DNA from: UBA3076 sp964646435
GTDB taxonomy: Bacteria; Desulfobacterota; Dissulfuribacteria; Dissulfuribacterales; UBA3076
Direction: 5' to 3'
Assembly: GCA_964646435.1 (NCBI GenBank)
Contig: CAZYEJ010000011.1
Location: forward strand, 1 to 50,651
DNA length: 50,651 nt
Part shown: one piece after another, positions 8,457 to 16,644 of the stretch
Numbering within the stretch: position 1 is the stretch's first letter
Layout: each line of letters begins with the position of its first letter
Translations under genes and position numbers: made by a program
The notes under the pieces: generated by a model
Databases searched by the model: none
Seen by the model: only the letters and a program-made list of their open reading frames with translations
Told to the model about the DNA's origin: nothing

Positions 8457-8878
8457 TTTTCCTACAACCACCCGAAAATTGATCTGAAGGCCGATATCCA
8501 TACGGTACAGAGATTTTCAGAAGCCGTCCCACGTACAGAATCCATCGAACAGCTTTTAGGAATCGAAGGAAATGCGGCCAAGGCCTACTTCCAGGGGTTG
8601 GGCCGGATGATCCTTGGAGATTTCGTCTTCAACGGCAGGAAAAAACGCCCACCTCCTGATCCTGTAAATGCGCTCCTGTCCTTTACCGACACCCTGATAT
8701 TCAATGAAATTTCATCATTACTGGACGGAATGGGCTTTGACCCCTATTTAGGCTATCTCCACAAACCTGACTATGGCAGACCTTCCCTTGCCTGCGACCT
8801 TATCGAAAAGTTCAGATCCATTGCCGGGGACAGATTGGTCCTGAAAAGGTATGAAAAATTTAACCCTACGCCTTTTCT
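8457..8878 (+). pseudogene. cas1: cas1 (CRISPR integrase) internal fragment
   Basis: The in-frame translation from 8457 gives FSYNHPKIDLKADIH, TESIEQLLGIEGNAAKAYF, RRPPxDPVNALLSF-like (KRPPPDPVNALLSF), FNEISSLLDGMG, and GYLHKPDYGRPSLACDLIEKFR ending at DRLVL. These are signature Cas1 blocks, including the Glu (FNE), His (YLHK) and acidic (DLIEKFR) metal-ligand region. The N-terminal beta domain is missing and a stop (8421) precedes the homology. The C-terminal end is lost at the repeat element that starts at 8884. No CRISPR array, cas2 or other cas gene is in the window. It cannot make a functional Cas1. Confidence 0.88.
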
Positions 8879-8883
8879 TTTTC

Positions 8884-8993
8884 GTAAGCGTTTACAGGAT
8901 GCTGCAGATGCGAGGCGTACGGGTACACAGACGTACTTCCTGTACTTCAAGTACCCGACAACAAAGCAGATGCGGTGCCCTGTAAACGCTTAC
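8884..8993 (-). repeat. GTAAGCG palindromic repeat element, copy B (core only)
   Basis: A 110-bp core bounded by GTAAGCGTTTAC (8884-8895) and GTAAACGCTTAC (8982-8993), inverted relative to copies A and C. The tail is absent. One end interrupts the cas1 remnant; the other supplies the TAA stop codon of cimA (8992-8990 on the minus strand). Confidence 0.9.
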
Positions 8994-10570
8994 TCTTTTT
9001 CTGACTTGAGTAGCTTATAGCAGATAGCATCCACAAGGGCCTGCCAACTGGCTTCGATGATATCGTTGGAAAGCCCGACAGTGCCCCACTTGTCGTGTTG
9101 ATCCCTTGATTCTATCAGCACCCTGACCTTGGCCTCTGTCCCGGGACTTCCGGGAAGCACCCTGACCTTATAGTCCTGCAGTGTCATTTCCTTGAGCTGC
9201 GGGTAGAATTTTTCAAGGGCCTTTCTAAGGGCGTTATCCAGGGCATTTACCGGCCCATTGCCTACTGCGGCAGTGTGTTCTGTATGGCCGCCTACGCGCA
9301 CCTTAATAGTAGCTTCTGCCTGCGCGGGTTCATTGTCTTTGAACTTCTGATCTATGACCCTGAAGGCAAGGAGATCAAAGTACTTGCGCCAGGTGCCGAT
9401 GGCCTTTCTCATGAGCAATTCAAAGGAGGCCTCCGCACCTTCGAACTGGAAGCCCTGGGATTCCAGTTCTTTTAGCTGGGCCACAATGTCCAGCACAACG
9501 GGGTCATGGCTCTCCAGATCAAGACCATATTGCCTGGCCTTGGCAAGGATGTTGCTTTTTCCGGAAAGATCTGAGATCAGGATGCGCTGTATGTTCCCCA
9601 CAAGTTCAGGTCTTATGTGTTCATATGATTCGGGATTGCGCTGGACAGCACTGACATGGATACCCCCCTTGTGGGCAAAGGCACTTTCCCCCACATAGGG
9701 TTGGTACTTATTGTGGGACAGGTTTGCAATTTCACTGACAAACCTGGACGCACTGGTGAGCTTCTCGAGATTTTTGCCTGGTGCGCATTCATACCCCATT
9801 TTGAGCACAAGGCCCGGAATTACGGAACAGAGGTTGGCATTCCCGCACCTCTCACCAAAACCATTTATGGTACCCTGGATGTGTGTCACTCCGGCCCTGA
9901 CTGCTGACAGGGAGTTGGCTACGGCAACTCCGGCATCATTGTGGCAGTGGATACCCAGTTGAATTTTATCTCCCAGTGCCTTTCGGACATCCAGAATGAT
10001 CTCCGTCAGTTCATATGGCATAGTTCCGCCATTAGTATCACAAAGCACTAGACAATCCGTTCCTCCGGCCAATGCCCGGCGCAGGGTCTCAAGGGCATAG
10101 TCACGGTCGGTCTTGTATCCGTCAAAAAAGTGCTCAGCGTCGTAAAATAGTGTCTGGACCTGGGGCCTCAGCCAGGAGAGGGAGTCTTCTATAAGTTCCA
10201 GGTTCCTCTCCGGGGAGATTCTCAAGACGTCTTTTACATGTATTTCCCATGTCTTCCCGAAAATTATAATAACCGGAGTCCGGGCCGCCACGAGTGCCTT
10301 AAGGTTTTGATCTTCGTGGGCATGATGCCTGGCGTGATGGGTGCTGCCAAAGGCAGCTATCCTGCTGTGGTTTAAAGAATAGTTTTGAATCTCGCGAAAG
10401 TATTGTTCGTCTTTTGGGTTGGACCCAGGCCAGCCCCCCTCAATGTAATCTATGCCGAGATCATCAAGTTTTAATGTTATCCTGACTTTATCCTCAACAG
10501 AGAGATTAAAGTCCTCGGCCTGAGTCCCGTCCCGAAGGGTTGTGTCATATATTTCGATTTTTTTACTCAT
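8990..10570 (-). CDS. cimA: (R)-citramalate synthase
   Basis: 526 residues from ATG 10570. An HMGL-like TIM barrel begins with IEIYDTTLRDGTQ (residues 5-17). The metal site HCHNDAGVAVANS is at about 205, with GTINGFGERCGN just after. A LeuA-type allosteric dimer domain is at about 395-515. The length and the DGTQAEDF motif fit CimA rather than 2-isopropylmalate synthase. It condenses pyruvate with acetyl-CoA to citramalate, the threonine-independent entry to isoleucine. It overlaps the end of lysC by 8 nt (ATGAGTAA), indicating translational coupling. Its stop codon lies inside repeat copy B, so the last residues may have been set by the repeat insertion. Confidence 0.93.
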   Translation of the reverse strand: MSKKIEIYDTTLRDGTQAEDFNLSVEDKVRITLKLDDLGIDYIEGGWPGSNPKDEQYFREIQNYSLNHSRIAAFGSTHHARHHAHEDQNLKALVAARTPVIIIFGKTWEIHVKDVLRISPERNLELIEDSLSWLRPQVQTLFYDAEHFFDGYKTDRDYALETLRRALAGGTDCLVLCDTNGGTMPYELTEIILDVRKALGDKIQLGIHCHNDAGVAVANSLSAVRAGVTHIQGTINGFGERCGNANLCSVIPGLVLKMGYECAPGKNLEKLTSASRFVSEIANLSHNKYQPYVGESAFAHKGGIHVSAVQRNPESYEHIRPELVGNIQRILISDLSGKSNILAKARQYGLDLESHDPVVLDIVAQLKELESQGFQFEGAEASFELLMRKAIGTWRKYFDLLAFRVIDQKFKDNEPAQAEATIKVRVGGHTEHTAAVGNGPVNALDNALRKALEKFYPQLKEMTLQDYKVRVLPGSPGTEAKVRVLIESRDQHDKWGTVGLSNDIIEASWQALVDAICYKLLKSEKE

Positions 10571-11780
10571 GATCCAGACCAAAATCCTCGTGGAGTGCGC
10601 GAACGGCCAACTCAGTGTATTTTTCCTCAATGACGCACGACACCTTGATCTCAGAGGTGCTGATCATGAGGATATTAATTCCGTGCCTGGCCAGGATATC
10701 GAACATCTTGCCGGCCACACCCGCGTGGTTTCTCATACCTACTCCCACTACAGAAACCTTGGCAATGTTCGGGTCTCCAGCAACCTTCTCGGCCCCGATT
10801 TCTTTGGCTACTTTCTGCACTATTCTCATGGCCTGGTCGTAATTCCCCCGTGGAATTGTAAAGGTCATGTCAGTGAGGTCACCGGCCCTTGTATTCTGGA
10901 TAATCATATCAACCACAATATTTGCATTTGAGATCGGATTAAATATGCAGGCAGCTATGCCCGGACTATCAGGGACCTTTGTGATGGTAATACGTGCTTC
11001 ATTTCGGCTGTAGGTAACACCGGAAACCAAAACCTGTTCCATAGTTTCATCCTCCTTAACCACATGGGTCCCCGTGTTGTAAGTAAAGCTCGATCTCACA
11101 TGGAGAGGCATTTCGTATCGCATGGCAAACTCCACTGATCGGATATCAAGGACCTTTGCACCGAGGCTTGCCATTTCCATCATCTCATCATAGGAAATTC
11201 TGTCTATCTTTTTGGCATTTGGACATATATTGGGATCTGTTGTGTAAACTCCGTCTACATCCGTATAAATTTCGCAGATATCAGCATTAAGGACTACAGC
11301 CACCGCCACTGCAGTTGTGTCTGAACCGCCCCTTCCGAGGGTGGTGATATTACCCCTAGGGGTAACTCCCTGAAATCCTGCCACAACAGGAATATGTCCT
11401 GATTTGATGGCTGCATTGAGTTTTTCAGTTGATATGTCCAGAATCCTGGCCTTCCCGTAAGCTGAATCCGTGTCGATTGGGACCTGATAACCCAGAAAGG
11501 ATGTGGCCTCAAAACCTTTTTCTCTGACTGCCATGGCAAAGAGAGAGATGGTCATCTGCTCTCCGGTGGCCAGCAATACGTCAAGTTCCCTGGGGTCTGA
11601 TGTTGATTGCACTTGCCTTGCCAGGTCAATAAGCCGGTCAGTCTCTCCTGCCATGGCAGAGAGGACTACTACCACATCATCCCCCTGCTTTTTGCAGGCA
11701 ATTACATGATCTGCGACTCCTTTAATCAGATCACAGTCAGCTACTGAAGAACCGCCATATTTCTGCACGATTAGAGCCAT
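10563..11780 (-). CDS. lysC: Aspartate kinase
   Basis: 405 residues, the standard single-function length. It has the N-terminal kinase signature VQKYGGSSVAD, the TTLGRGGSDTTAVA block near 170 and two C-terminal ACT domains (about 265-400) that bind feedback inhibitors. It phosphorylates aspartate at the head of the lysine/threonine/methionine pathway. The start ATG 11780 is 2 nt after the stop codon of the J-domain gene, and the end overlaps cimA. Coupling with cimA puts control of aspartate-family and isoleucine supply in one transcript. Confidence 0.96.
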   Translation of the reverse strand: MALIVQKYGGSSVADCDLIKGVADHVIACKKQGDDVVVVLSAMAGETDRLIDLARQVQSTSDPRELDVLLATGEQMTISLFAMAVREKGFEATSFLGYQVPIDTDSAYGKARILDISTEKLNAAIKSGHIPVVAGFQGVTPRGNITTLGRGGSDTTAVAVAVVLNADICEIYTDVDGVYTTDPNICPNAKKIDRISYDEMMEMASLGAKVLDIRSVEFAMRYEMPLHVRSSFTYNTGTHVVKEDETMEQVLVSGVTYSRNEARITITKVPDSPGIAACIFNPISNANIVVDMIIQNTRAGDLTDMTFTIPRGNYDQAMRIVQKVAKEIGAEKVAGDPNIAKVSVVGVGMRNHAGVAGKMFDILARHGINILMISTSEIKVSCVIEEKYTELAVRALHEDFGLDHE

Positions 11781-11782
11781 AG

Positions 11783-12094
11783 CTATTCTTCCTCATGGTC
11801 TCCGGTCCAGATAGGGTCCTGCCCAAAGTGATGCATCCACCATTCTCCCCCGGTCATGCCGTCTTCATTTGGATTGAATTTTATTTCATACCTATCGGAA
11901 TATTCCATCAAAATACTGTAGGCCGCATTTAGCCCGACCATCTCTTCTGATGTGTCTATGCCCGGATTACTGTCCGGATGAAGGTCTCTGCAGCGATGCC
12001 TGTATGCCTCCAGTATCTCGATTCTTGTCACCTGTTCAGGAAGCTTGAGAAGCTTTCTGGCTTCATCTATATCCTTCCAGCGATTGTGTCTCAT
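11783..12094 (-). CDS. Small J-domain protein
   Basis: 103 residues. Residues 8-72 resemble a J domain: ARKLLKLPEQVTRIEILEAYRHRC, then the HPD tripeptide (LHPDSNP) that stimulates the DnaK ATPase, and a helix with NAAYSILM. The remainder (MTGGEWWMHHFG...) is short and acidic, with no Gly/Phe or zinc region, so this is a stand-alone (class C) J protein. Its client is unknown. It lies between the pckA-like gene and lysC on the same strand; 22 nt upstream separate it from the former, and most of that spacer resembles a fragment of the AGCGATTAGC repeat. Confidence 0.82.
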   Translation of the reverse strand: MRHNRWKDIDEARKLLKLPEQVTRIEILEAYRHRCRDLHPDSNPGIDTSEEMVGLNAAYSILMEYSDRYEIKFNPNEDGMTGGEWWMHHFGQDPIWTGDHEEE

Positions 12095-12096
12095 AC

Positions 12097-12118
12097 CTAA
12101 ATTAAGCGGTTAGCTATT
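12097..12118. repeat. Short fragment of the AGCGATTAGC-type repeat
   Basis: CTAAATTAAGCGGTTAGC matches the left end of the repeat at 23932 (TAAATTGAGCGATTAGC) and an internal part of the copy at 26300-26453 (AGCGGTTAGCTAT, read on the minus strand). It fills the gap between the pckA-like and J-domain genes. Confidence 0.5.
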
Positions 12119-13784
12119 ATTCAAAGTCAAGGGCGCTTTGATCTTCAGTTATTTTATAGACGTGGTCTTCACGATAGGGCAATGATTCCCTTATGTATTC
12201 GGGGATTTCACCGAACCTGGCCTCAAAATCCTCAAGATATTCTGTCCTGCCCTTGAGGAAATTCTTTATCTTCTTTTTGAGGATTTCCTTGTCAGGAAAA
12301 AGAGAGTGGGCATTCATGATGGACAGGTTGGCCCGGTCGCATTTAATCGGGGAATGGTAGCCCAATAAATCCGGTTCGGAGCTAAACCGCAGCTCTATAC
12401 GACTGAGATCATTATAAATACCAAGAGACTGGCGCAGGGTTACCTTTAACTCGTCCGCACCTATAGTGCCGGTATTGGAAAGATAGCACTTTATGCGGTT
12501 TCTCTTGATAATATCATAGAAAATCATCGCATGCTCCAGCAGATTCCCGCAGACAAAAGGATCAAGAAAGAAAACTCGCTTGAACTTACCTGCCTCCTCG
12601 GGATTACCTCCGGAGCTCTCAATTGATTCGCCATAGATAAATTGCATGGTGGCCTGCTCAGGAGTCAACTTGTTTATGGCATTGATCATGGGATTTCTTG
12701 TAAGGATGATTATATAATCCAGCCTGTCCGCCCTTAAGGACTGGCTTGCTATTTCAAGATTCTCTCTTGTGATAACGGCCCGGCCATTTGCCGTTTTGGA
12801 AATATCTTTGAAATCGGGTATATACGGGTATTTGCTAATGGCAACATTTTCCAGGAAGGCATCACGGGAGTCTGCCGCACGGATTATTTCAGGCTGGTTC
12901 TCATCCAGACCCTCTGTCTTTACGTACAATCCCCCCATCTCAAAAGCCGCATAGCTCCCGTCAAAGGCCAGAGTACCGCCATCGTCACCTATCATCTCGG
13001 AGCTCTCCCTGTGAAGCTTGGCGAATTTTCTGCAAAGTGTTGTTGTCTTACCTGTAGCAGTGAGGCCCGAGACACCCGCAACCACTTCCTTTAGCTCAGG
13101 TCTTTCGGTTTCAAGATCGTATATCCAGAGCCGGTCTCTCCTGGCACCTGAGTGCAGAAAAATACCTGTCTTGTCAATGGTTTTTACCCGCCAGTCCTCA
13201 AACTGAAAGACACCCTTTTTCCCTTCGCCAAGGTATAGACTGTTTCTGCATATCTTTACCTGCTCGCCCCTCTTTTCTCCCATCCAGAGGCGGATAGTAA
13301 TATCCTTGTCAATAAGCTTTTTGTGCTTGTTGTTTTCAAACACCTCGTCTGTAAAGAAAATAATGGTGTAAGTGGGATCTTCCACCACCCTGGCAGCCGG
13401 ATAGTCCAAAAGCAGCTTCAGACCATAGGCTAGATGGGAATAGACTTCAGGAATTATAAATCGGGCAGTAATTCCATCCCGCCCGTCCCCTACTATGGTA
13501 TCCAGAGATATTATTCGTTCCCTGCTCAGATACTCCACTGCCTCCAGGGCCAATTGCTCTTCTTCTTCACCAAAAGGATGATCAATATTGTTAGCGGTGT
13601 GGGGGGCTGAACGGGACATAGGCTCGGAGTCAGCCGCGACTGAACCCATCTGTGTACGGATTACCTCCTCCTGTCTAATGGCAAGCTCCTTGAGTCTGTC
13701 AAGGGTAAGGCCTTCAATAAGCCGGCCTTCTCCTTTTGCATCTTCATATATTTTGACTGCTGCCTTCTTAAAATAATGCTTCAT
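12117..13784 (-). CDS. PEP carboxykinase (ATP)-like protein, divergent
   Basis: 555 residues. ATG 13784 is chosen because GGAGGT lies 4 nt upstream; an ATG eight codons earlier lacks a site. A phosphate-binding loop GLTATGKTTT is at 240-249 and a kinase-2-like IGDDGG at 265-270. A PckA-like stretch then follows (YVKTEGLDENQPEI, AFLENV) and late blocks such as TPEQATMQFIYGES. The family makes PEP from oxaloacetate with ATP. The usual GDDEH motif reads GDDGG here and GxSGTGKT reads GLTATGKT, so activity or nucleotide choice may differ. It heads the minus-strand run to J-domain protein, lysC and cimA. Confidence 0.75.
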   Translation of the reverse strand: MKHYFKKAAVKIYEDAKGEGRLIEGLTLDRLKELAIRQEEVIRTQMGSVAADSEPMSRSAPHTANNIDHPFGEEEEQLALEAVEYLSRERIISLDTIVGDGRDGITARFIIPEVYSHLAYGLKLLLDYPAARVVEDPTYTIIFFTDEVFENNKHKKLIDKDITIRLWMGEKRGEQVKICRNSLYLGEGKKGVFQFEDWRVKTIDKTGIFLHSGARRDRLWIYDLETERPELKEVVAGVSGLTATGKTTTLCRKFAKLHRESSEMIGDDGGTLAFDGSYAAFEMGGLYVKTEGLDENQPEIIRAADSRDAFLENVAISKYPYIPDFKDISKTANGRAVITRENLEIASQSLRADRLDYIIILTRNPMINAINKLTPEQATMQFIYGESIESSGGNPEEAGKFKRVFFLDPFVCGNLLEHAMIFYDIIKRNRIKCYLSNTGTIGADELKVTLRQSLGIYNDLSRIELRFSSEPDLLGYHSPIKCDRANLSIMNAHSLFPDKEILKKKIKNFLKGRTEYLEDFEARFGEIPEYIRESLPYREDHVYKITEDQSALDFE

Positions 13785-13971
13785 ATTGACCTCCGGTATT
13801 TTTGTCACAGCTCTATAGATTCCGTTCCACCCAGCCTACTTTTGGCCGCGCGTGCCGAATGGGCCGTAGATTTTTCCAAGCAGGATGTATACACTAGAAT
13901 ATATTTTATGATACAATATTCAATCCAATTTCGCCAATCCTTCTGACTCACAAGGATTTTACTAAAGAAAT

Positions 13972-14907
13972 ATGTTCAGTTTTTCTCCGCTTAGAGCTGC
14001 TTTGGTGATAGGAAGCCTCGTTTTTTTCATAATTATCCAGGCAATTCCAAAGGCCAATGCTCTCAATGTTTTTGACCTTAAAGAAGGACGAACTATTTAT
14101 GGTACAATGAAGACAGTAAAGGCAGGGCACGAACAAACCCTGCTTGACATAGCAAAGGACCATGACCTGGGATACAACCAGATAGTAGCAGCAAATCCCG
14201 GCATGGACCCATGGGTGCCTTCTGAAGGCAGCGGCGTATTGGTGCCCACTGTATTTGTTTTGCCCAGAGGACGTCTACCGTCTGGATTAGTAGTAAATCT
14301 TGCTGAGATGCGTCTGTATTATTTCAAATCCGCCGAAGAGGGACCGTCCCGTTTTTGGACTTGTCCTGTAGGGGTAGGTAGAGAAGGCTATTCCACAGAG
14401 CTAAGCATTTATACTGTGTTCAGGAAGGCCAAGGACCCAATATGGGTTGTACCACCCTCCGTTCTGGAGGAAGATCCTGAGCTACCTCCACAGGTACCTC
14501 CCGGGCCTGACAATCCTCTGGGAAAATACATTTTGCGCTTTTCACGCCTTTCATATGGTATTCACGGCACAAATCGTCCCTGGGGTGTGGGGCGCCGGGT
14601 CAGTCATGGGTGCATAAGGCTTTATTCTGAAGATATAGCCTCTTTGTTTTCGCTGGTGCCGGTGGGAACACTGGTCCGGATCATCTATGAACCAATAAAG
14701 GTTGGATGGGCGGAAGACAAGTGCTGGTTACAGGTATATCAAGACTATGAAAATAAAATTGATGACCCGTTGGCAACAGCCTTTTCTGGTATTTCTGCCT
14801 GCGAACAGGCCATAGGCCCCCTTAAGGTGGATCTTAAAGAAATCAAGAGGGCCATCAGGGAACAAACCGGTATTCCAGTGCCTGTAGCACGGGCAGACAA
14901 AGAATAG
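13972..14907 (+). CDS. L,D-transpeptidase (YkuD) with LysM-like domain
   Basis: 311 residues. An N-terminal signal or anchor is at 8-30. A LysM-like peptidoglycan-binding segment (TVKAGHEQTLLDIAKDHDL...IVAANPG) is at 48-95. The catalytic YkuD domain spans about 105-232 with His198 (GIHGTN) and the nucleophile Cys214 in SHGCIR. It resembles the ErfK/YbiS/YcfS group, which makes L,D cross-links or attaches Braun lipoprotein to diaminopimelate. The start at 13972 has only a weak ribosome site. An alanine-zipper lipoprotein and a second L,D-transpeptidase follow immediately, which favours the lipoprotein-anchoring role. Confidence 0.93.
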   Translation: MFSFSPLRAALVIGSLVFFIIIQAIPKANALNVFDLKEGRTIYGTMKTVKAGHEQTLLDIAKDHDLGYNQIVAANPGMDPWVPSEGSGVLVPTVFVLPRGRLPSGLVVNLAEMRLYYFKSAEEGPSRFWTCPVGVGREGYSTELSIYTVFRKAKDPIWVVPPSVLEEDPELPPQVPPGPDNPLGKYILRFSRLSYGIHGTNRPWGVGRRVSHGCIRLYSEDIASLFSLVPVGTLVRIIYEPIKVGWAEDKCWLQVYQDYENKIDDPLATAFSGISACEQAIGPLKVDLKEIKRAIREQTGIPVPVARADKE

Positions 14908-14909
14908 CG

Positions 14910-15069
14910 GTAATCGTTTACAGGGTACCGCATCTGCTTTGTTGCCGGGCACTTGAAGTACAGGAAGTACGTCTGCGTACCCGTACGCCTTGCATCTGCA
15001 GCACCCTGTAAACGATTACAGTTCGGTGGGTCGCAGTAAAACGGGCGTTGTAGCCCCCTGAACTGTTAC
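14910..15069 (+). repeat. GTAAGCG palindromic repeat element, copy C
   Basis: The core 14910-15019 runs from GTAATCGTTTACAGGG to CCCTGTAAACGATTAC. The tail ends in CTGAACTGTTAC (15058-15069). Both ends carry the matching change G/C to T/A (GTAATCG and CGATTAC), which keeps the palindrome. It begins 3 nt after the transpeptidase stop codon. Confidence 0.9.
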
Positions 15070-15113
15070 GAATAGCGAAACCCAATGAATTACTCGAGTG
15101 GGTTTCCGTTTAG

Positions 15114-15488
15114 TTATTTAAGAAGGCTCTTTTCAAATATTCTTTCTGTCTTTTTAGCTGTAGTCTCAGCACTGCTGGCTGCTTCAGTGGCCCTGTTTGT
15201 CGCTGCATCCGCCCTGTCGGCTGCCGTGACTGCTGCTGTTGCTGCATCTTCAGCCTTTCGTGCAGATGATTCCAGTCGAGAAGCCAAGTCTTCCAAACGT
15301 TTGGCAGCGGCTTCCGCCCTGGATGCTGCTGCTTTCGACTCCTCGGCAGCCTTTACGCCCTGTTTTATTACGGACTTATCTTCTTCGCTGAGACCGCAGC
15401 CAGGCAAAGTAAACAGGCTGAATATAAGCAATAAACTCAAGACCGTTTTCAGAATTGCCCATTTTTTTTCAGGAACTTTGTATTTCAT
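15114..15488 (-). CDS. Lpp/OprI-like alanine-zipper outer-membrane lipoprotein
   Basis: 124 residues. A signal peptide with lipobox LPGC predicts lipidation at Cys31. Mature residues 45-115 form an Ala-rich heptad-like helix (for example KAAASRAEAAAKRLEDLA), like the trimeric coiled coils of E. coli Lpp and Pseudomonas OprI. The last residue is lysine (EKSLLK), as in Lpp and OprI, where that lysine is bonded to peptidoglycan by L,D-transpeptidases. It is read convergently with the upstream transpeptidase, and divergently from the second one that lies just beyond its start. I infer an outer-membrane-to-wall tether; the protein is roughly twice the length of Lpp. Confidence 0.85.
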   Translation of the reverse strand: MKYKVPEKKWAILKTVLSLLLIFSLFTLPGCGLSEEDKSVIKQGVKAAEESKAAASRAEAAAKRLEDLASRLESSARKAEDAATAAVTAADRADAATNRATEAASSAETTAKKTERIFEKSLLK

Positions 15489-15641
15489 GGCTTCTCCTCA
15501 CAATATGATATTAAGGTTGTGTTGTATTTTGTAAATAGCTCAACAGAAATTATTTTATGCCCATTCAGTTGTCCCGATATATCAGCCCCTGGCAGGAGGG
15601 TGACCTTTCCAGACAAAGAAGATATATTAAAATATAACAGG

Positions 15642-15663
15642 ATAGCTTGCCGGTAGGCAAGCA
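15642..15663. other. Short perfect hairpin upstream of the second transpeptidase
   Basis: GCTTGCC, loop GGTA, GGCAAGC, 25 nt before ATG 15688. It could be a small leader hairpin; no T-tract follows. Confidence 0.35.
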
Positions 15664-15687
15664 TATAAATTTTGATGGATAAAGGTT

Positions 15688-16644
15688 ATGAACAACGACT
15701 TATTCAAGCTTTTTACTGCATTGGCTTCGTTTTTAGCAGGTTTGGCCCTCCTGCTTGGGTGGGCCTATGCCAAAGAAATGTCCTCAAAATGTGTAGTGAT
15801 CGACAAGGGAATCCACCGCATGTTCCTTTATAGAGATGGCAAGGTCATAGAGAGTTATGCTGTATCTCTCGGCATAGATTCCATGTCGCCCAAACGCCGC
15901 AGGGGAGACAAATCAACTCCTGAGGGCTGTTATTATGTGACCTGCAAAAAGTCTGATAGCAAATTTCATAAGTTCTTGGGCCTTTCGTACCCCAATAAAG
16001 TGGATGCATGGTTAGGATTAAGGAAAAAACTTATTTCTTCAAGCAAATATCGTTCAATTGCAAATACCATATCGGCAGGTAGTTGTCCACCTGCCGATAC
16101 ATCACTCGGCAGTGGCATTGGCATACATGGTGGGGGGGTATATCGTAACAGCGGGAAATGCATGGTAAGAGACTGGACGAAAGGCTGTATTGCCGCAAAT
16201 AATCAGGCTATGGATGTCATTGACTCTTTCTGTAATGTGGGGGATATGGTAATTATTTTAAACAGTAAGCACCAGTTTTTTGACATGATGCGTCCTTTTG
16301 GAAATCCTTTGACCATAGACCAGACTTCAGAGCCAGGACGAAATGAAAAAAAATACGTTTCTGAACTCAGGTTTGTTACAGTTTTTGGTCAGGCCCTCTT
16401 GAGATTAAGGGAAGGGAACGACTACAGCAGATCCATTGAGATCCTGCTCTTTGGAGATGGAACCTCAAGGCCTCCCAGCTATGTGGTTTTTGATCGCAAT
16501 AGCGACGGCAAATTGGGATATGGAGATAAACAGACCGGATCATTGGGTACCGCAAAGAAAAAACAAAATTCTTACAACAGACTGCTTGCAGAATTGAAAA
16601 AGTCCTTAAGAAAGGGACGCCTTTTAGCCTGCCCTGAGAAATGA
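15688..16644 (+). CDS. L,D-transpeptidase family protein with C-terminal Ca-loop-like motif
   Basis: 318 residues. A signal peptide is at 1-29. The YkuD domain spans about 33-197 with His147 (GIHGGG) and nucleophile Cys167 in TKGCIAANN. It is closest in style to the small ErfK-type proteins that act in the periplasm on peptidoglycan or lipoproteins. The extra ~110-residue C-terminal region includes DRNSDGKLGYGD (269-280), matching an EF-hand/dockerin-like calcium loop (DxNxDGxxxxxD). ATG 15688 is preceded by AAAGG. Its stop overlaps the plsY start by 4 nt (ATGA). Confidence 0.88.
   Translation: MNNDLFKLFTALASFLAGLALLLGWAYAKEMSSKCVVIDKGIHRMFLYRDGKVIESYAVSLGIDSMSPKRRRGDKSTPEGCYYVTCKKSDSKFHKFLGLSYPNKVDAWLGLRKKLISSSKYRSIANTISAGSCPPADTSLGSGIGIHGGGVYRNSGKCMVRDWTKGCIAANNQAMDVIDSFCNVGDMVIILNSKHQFFDMMRPFGNPLTIDQTSEPGRNEKKYVSELRFVTVFGQALLRLREGNDYSRSIEILLFGDGTSRPPSYVVFDRNSDGKLGYGDKQTGSLGTAKKKQNSYNRLLAELKKSLRKGRLLACPEK

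Noticed and set aside
8878..9020. Continuation of the cas1 frame to 9020 as a real C-terminus
   Set aside because: The residues after FNPTPFLF are translated repeat sequence, not Cas1.
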